Origin: Lactifluus volemus
Lineage: Eukaryota > Basidiomycota > Agaricomycetes > Russulales > Russulaceae
DNA: 22,702 nt
Assembly (NCBI GenBank): GCA_022376515.1
Contig: WTXI01000474.1
Location: 1 to 22,702 of the forward strand
Reading direction: 5' to 3'
The notes under the pieces were generated by a model. It was given only the letters and a program-made list of their open reading frames with translations. It ran no database searches and was not told the origin of the DNA. Each line of letters begins with the position of its first letter. Within the stretch, counting starts at the first letter, position 1. Positions 18,653-22,702 of this stretch are shown in pieces. The position numbers were made by a program, and so were the translations under genes.

Positions 18653-19112
18653 ACGGTTTCCGTGCTTTAATTGAAATGACAGCAAATTTGATTGCGATAG
18701 ATCGGGAGAATGCTGAAATCACTTGACGTTTCAGACGGCGGTACTAAGGCGGTTACAAAGACGTCTTGAAATTCGGTAAGGATCGTTCGTCTCCCCCAAG
18801 TGTCTTGATCTTACTGCGGCGTCCCCCCAGCTTTTAATACACTACAGCTTTTTGGCTGTTCTCTCTATTTTCAAAAAGGAAAAAGTCCTTGCGCCACCGT
18901 GATGACGACGATATCGGGGATTGCTGAAACGATCCGGTAAAATATATATCAACCGGTGGGTGAATATATACTAAGACAAAGAAAAACTTGAAACCCCATA
19001 AAAGTGGAATGGATCTCCCCAAAATTTCGGTCTTTACGTGGTGTCCCAGCTTTCGTTTATACGTATACCTTTGCTTTTCTTTGTTCTCCAAGATCCTTTT
19101 ACCCCCGCCTTG
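18653..19112. other. Promoter region of the desaturase gene
   Basis: There are 460 bases between the kinase stop and the desaturase ATG. AT-rich TATA-like runs occur near 18940-18972 (AATATATATC and GAATATATAC), about 140-170 bases before the ATG. A pyrimidine-rich stretch lies just before the start. A 5' untranslated intron is possible but not demonstrated. Confidence 0.45.
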
Positions 19113-20854
19113 ATGAAGACCGTCAGTAAAGATGGCGTGACGAGCGTCGTCGCGCAGAACGAAGTTATTATTCCTGACCTCACAGTCAAGGACTTGCTGT
19201 CTGCTGTTCCGTTCGTCCCCCCCTCCTCACTACGTTGGTTCTCCGCTGACAACCTAGCAACACACAACGTTCAGACCTCATTGTTTTCAACGTTCCGCGA
19301 TCCGCTCCTCACTTTACCTGTGAGTCATTCTTTTTGGTTGCAAGGCACATGACTGTGTCTGACGCGCCACGCAGTATCTGGGACTTGTTCCTCATCGCCG
19401 TCATCTACAAGATTACCACATTTATAGAGCCTCTACTCACCCCCGAGCATATATTTCTTCCCTCTCCCATCTTTTATACCATCGCCCGCTTTTCTCTCTG
19501 GTCCCTCTACGGATTCATCACTGGCCTTGTCTTTACCGGTCTCTGGGTCATTGGCCATGAGTGCGGCCATCAAGCATTCTCCGATTCCAAGTTCATCAAT
19601 AATCTCGCTGGTTGGATTATCCATTCTTGGTCAGTAATCAATTGTCTCGTTTTTTCGCTTCCTGTTCGCTTGCCGCTTGGCGTAGTCCCTGGCGCTAACG
19701 GGAAGTCTTTCCGAACAGTCTCGGAGTTCCTTACCACTCTTGGAGAATTACCCATGCCAAGCACCACGCTTCGACTGGACACATGACTCTGGACCAAGTC
19801 TTTGTCCCAAGTACCCGTTCCGAACTTGGTCTTCCTCCGCTGAACCCTAATGGAGAGGATCTCTTTGGTAGCAGCGTGTCTAACAAAGTTATGAATGAGC
19901 TTTATGAGGCATTGGGCGACTCGCCCATTGGGGCACTTTTTACTCCCGCTTCTTATTTAGTACGTCTTTCTAGCCGGCGATCGGTGATCACCGATTGAAT
20001 CCTTTGTAGCTGTTTGGCTGGCCAATGTACCTGTTCCGGAATGCTCTTGGCCAAGCTTACCCGAGTGGCACAAATCGTTCGTCTCACTCTTTGATGCAGT
20101 AACATCCGTCGTCTTGACATTAAGTAAACAGACTTTAATCCCAATGCGGTGATGTTCTCCCCGCACCAGTTTGGCCAGATCATTCTTTCGGACGTCGGTG
20201 TCCTTCTTTGGCTTAGCGTTCTCGCGGCCTGTATCCACCAGTCAGGTTTCTTCCAAGTCTTCCGTCTATATCTTGTACCTTATCTCTGGTGAGCTATTGT
20301 TCACTTTCCTTGACTTTCACTTTTACCGAATTGTTTTCTCTAGGACGAATCACTGGCTTGTGCTCATCACCTTTTTGCAACATACCGACCCGTTGGTGCC
20401 TCACTACCGTTCCGAGGAGTTCACATTCACTCGGGGAGCCCTTGCTACTCTTGATCGTAACTTGCTCGGTGACCTCGGCTCTTTCATGGGTTGGGTCGGT
20501 GCGACAGCAACACATGGAATTTCGGAAACTCACGTCGCTCATCACGTTTCGAGCAAAATTCCTCATTACAATGCGTCAGTATTTCTTTCCGCAGCTCCTA
20601 GCTCGTACACTCACGAGTAATCCAACAGCTGGGCGGCGTCTTCTGCCCTGAAGAAGCGCCTTGCCGCAGCTGGTATCCAGCTTGAGGGACGTCCCAGTGG
20701 ATGGGCAGAGGTTTACCGTGTGTTCCGCGAGTGCAAGTTTGTTGAGGACGATGGCAACATCATTTTCTACAAGAATGCCCAGGGCCTGGCTGCCTCACGG
20801 CCCCTTGTCGCCGGAGATACTGCAAGCGATTCTGGTATTGAGTTCGAGAAGTGA
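19113..20854 (+). CDS. Delta-12 fatty acid desaturase
   Basis: Eight exons (19113-19210, 19275-19319, 19375-19629, 19719-19959, 20010-20076, 20132-20288, 20344-20574, 20629-20854) encode 439 residues. The enzyme introduces the delta-12 double bond, turning oleoyl into linoleoyl chains on endoplasmic reticulum phospholipids with an electron donor such as cytochrome b5. The three iron-binding histidine boxes are HECGH (109-113), HAKHH (145-149) with the preceding YHSWRIT, and HVAHH (351-355). Hydrophobic segments flank them at about 50-65, 83-108, 213-230 and 255-300. The start context and the first 45 residues (PDLTVKDLLSAVPPHCFQRS) fit fungal FAD2-type enzymes. The C-terminus continues beyond FYKN with about 27 polar residues. 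Very similar delta-15 enzymes exist, so the exact position specificity is inferred. Confidence 0.93.
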
Positions 20855-21311
20855 GGCCTGCACTTTAGACAATAGAAAGGGACAGGGCTCGGTTGTCGGT
20901 AGATATTCCCGTTGAATTAGACGAATTGATTAGAAACCATTGAATGTTTACGCCCCAAGACGCACGGGTGAGTCAGTGTTGTGAGGGGCCTGAGGGCTGT
21001 GTGACTCTCCACCGAGCCCGAGCCGTAAGTGACATACAGTACTATTCTTACTTGTGTGTAGCGAAATGAAAATCAGTTCGCTTGCGGATCCGACGTGTCG
21101 GAGTTTACAATAAGTCGTCTGCGACGACTCAATCAAGGAGACACAACGTTAGTCATACTATCGGATCAACTGATCACTTTCAACAACTAATCATTCCATT
21201 CCGGTGATCTAGTCTCACATGGATCACCGACAGATCCTGTACATCAGTTTACAACTATCGTCCTTAACCTTATCACGCTGAGTCTGAAATTTGGCGTGTG
21301 ACTGGGCTGAC
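20855..21311. other. Promoter region of the CDC123 gene
   Basis: There are 457 bases between the desaturase stop and the CDC123 ATG. They contain a small perfect dyad, AGTCGTC-TGC-GACGACT, around 21113-21129. No TATA box is clear and no RNA gene was seen. Confidence 0.45.
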
Positions 21312-22680
21312 ATGTCTTCAACATTGACTACCTGGCCTACTCTAACCAAGAGAGACGTGATTGCGTTCCAATTTTCTAGCTGGTACCCTACATTTTCCTC
21401 ATTGTCAATAAAATCGACCGTGGTACCACTCGCCGATGATTTCAAAGCCTACCTCGAAGCAGATGGTGTTTTTGTGCCAGCAGGATCGGAAAATTTGTAT
21501 GTTACACCCCCACCCGTCTTATTTAGCTGAGCATTTCCTAGACCTCCATCAGAGGAGGTTGGCCATGACAGCGACGAGGACGAGGAGGAGGAGGAGGAGG
21601 CCATGAACCTCGCTTTAACTCGGCGATACACATTTCCTGAACTTGACGCCCAGATCAGAGCTTCCATCGATGAGTACGGTGCCGTATTCCCCAAACTCAA
21701 CTTTTCCTCACCAAAGGCACGTCTTTCCCTCTTCAATGATGAAAATAAAATAATCATACAAGGCTTCAACAGGACGCGACCTGGCTCTTACCTTTGTCGT
21801 CACCCTTAAAGTGCACCTCACCGGCAGACGTTTATCTCTTACTCAAATCGTCTGATTTCATCGTGCACGACCTCAGCACGAGCTCTGTCTTTGAGGGGTG
21901 TTGCGAAGAAGACGACGACGACGACGATGGAGTTTATACTTATACGCTCGAGCTCGTCCTGCGAAAGTGGTTCGCGATTGATCCCAGTCGTGAAATGCGA
22001 GCTTTTGTACGCGATGGTGTACTTATCGGTACGGTCGGTGCTCTTAGTTCCTCGCTTTGAACGACTGACTGACTGATCGTTTTGTATATTTCAACCCCCC
22101 CCCCCCCCCCTCCGGTGCTACGGCCCCCCCCAAAAAGGCATCTCGCAGCGCAACATGAACTACTACGAATTTCTGAACGAACCCGAAACTCAGGAAAAGA
22201 TCGTGAGTAGCTTCGTCGCGTACTGGACCGCGCAAATCAAACCAAAGTGGTCTTCCCCTCCTGCATCCTGTAAGTTTTTTTTTTTTCAGTCCATCGTCTG
22301 AGGGATTTCTATACATGACGGGGGAGGCAGATACGTTGGACGTGCTCCTTACACGCGACCTCTCCCGATTTCACATCATCGATTTTAACCCGTACGCTCC
22401 ACGTACCGACCCACTCTTATTCACATACGATGAACTCGCTACGTTGTCCGCGTCTGCTACTGGGTCGTCAACGCAGACACCGACCCCGACGCTACGCGTG
22501 ATAGACTCGCGCGCACATCCCGCCGCCGCGCGCAATGCGCCGGAGCACCAGCACAACATGGTCCCGCTCGAGGCGCTGACGTTAAGCCAAGGGCGGAACG
22601 TGGAGGAATTTGCTGCTGCATGGATGGACCAGGTGAGGCGAGGGACTGCGGGGTCGGACAGTGAGGACGAAGAAGGGTGA
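21312..22680 (+). CDS. CDC123: Cell division cycle protein 123, eIF2 assembly chaperone
   Basis: Five exons (21312-21496, 21542-21716, 21773-22028, 22138-22269, 22331-22680) encode 365 residues. Cdc123 is an ATP-grasp-like protein that binds eIF2-gamma and drives assembly of the eIF2 complex in the cytosol, so it is needed for translation initiation and cell-cycle entry. Family landmarks are FPKLNFSSPKDATW around residues 112-124, LKCTSPADVYLLLKSSDF (132-149), REMRAFVRDG (193-202) and the metal-binding HIIDFNPYAP (264-273). DSRAHP and HQHNMVP occur near the end. Two acidic runs are present: DSDEDEEEEEE in exon 2 and DDDDDDG in exon 3. Intron 2 begins with GC. Intron 3 is long (109 nt) and holds a C16 run. 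The stop lies 22 bases before the window edge; a GTGAGG at 22633 could be a donor to an exon outside. Confidence 0.94.
21717..21772 (+). other. GC-AG intron in CDC123
   Basis: The donor is AAG|GCACGT and the acceptor CAACAG. Splicing joins NFSSPK to DATWLLP in frame, a highly conserved family segment. The nearby GT (21721) gives the wrong frame. Confidence 0.75.
22095..22110 (+). repeat. Poly-C tract in CDC123 intron 3
   Basis: There are 16 consecutive C bases inside the intron, with a second run of 8 Cs at about 22124-22131 just before the acceptor. Confidence 0.85.
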
Positions 22681-22702
22681 AGGGTGATGGATTTGGACAT
22701 GC

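Noticed and set aside
6828..22680. A biosynthetic or defence gene cluster.
   Set aside because: The genes are unrelated housekeeping functions on mixed strands. No core enzyme, transporter or regulator set was found.
1..22702. tRNA, rRNA or CRISPR features.
   Set aside because: No tRNA box pattern with a foldable partner, no ribosomal sequence and no regularly spaced short repeats were seen by eye. A covariance-model scan was not possible.

Overview
The window is nuclear DNA from a filamentous basidiomycete, most likely an Agaricomycete. The evidence is dense short introns (mostly 45-70 nt, GT..AG, two probable GC..AG), TATA boxes 30-50 bp before several start codons, a tandem family of basidiomycete-type seven-helix membrane proteins with an LSDAIVLWRAW motif, and a casein-kinase-1-like kinase with an HRDIQLGN catalytic loop. 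I cannot place it more precisely from sequence alone. All gene models below were spliced by eye; in every multi-exon gene model the exon lengths sum to a whole number of codons.

Region 1 (1-5226) is a tandem array of about 2.9 kb units. Each unit holds one multi-pass membrane protein gene and about 1.48 kb of spacer. Copy A contributes only its 3' end, copy B (1751-3183, 8 exons) looks complete, and copy C (from 4663) is a remnant in which exon 1 is joined almost directly to a scrap of exon 6. Region 2 (5227-6827) is poor in recognisable genes. It has one unknown basic, charged reading frame on the minus strand, an imperfect 114-bp hairpin, and a coiled-coil-like frame interrupted by a stop.

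Region 3 (6828-22680) is ordinary gene-dense chromosome. In order it holds: a double AN1 zinc-finger protein with a C-terminal CaaX box (+); a WD40-cyclophilin fusion of the PPWD1/Cyp15 type (+); two tandem minus-strand paralogs of an uncharacterised family with an acidic tryptophan-flanked tail; pyruvate decarboxylase (+, 12 exons including an 8-nt microexon); a CK1-like kinase with a long C-terminal extension (+); a delta-12 fatty acid desaturase (+); and Cdc123, the eIF2 assembly chaperone (+).

The conserved genes are housekeeping functions (proteostasis, splicing-associated cyclophilin, fermentation, lipid desaturation, translation initiation). They do not form an evident pathway or biosynthetic cluster. 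I see no transposase, reverse transcriptase, tRNA, rRNA or CRISPR array, and I found no convincing new multi-gene system. The most unusual items are the tandem membrane-protein array with its decaying copy, the 8-nt exon, the GC-AG introns, the hairpin with the broken frame, and the paralog pair of unknown function.
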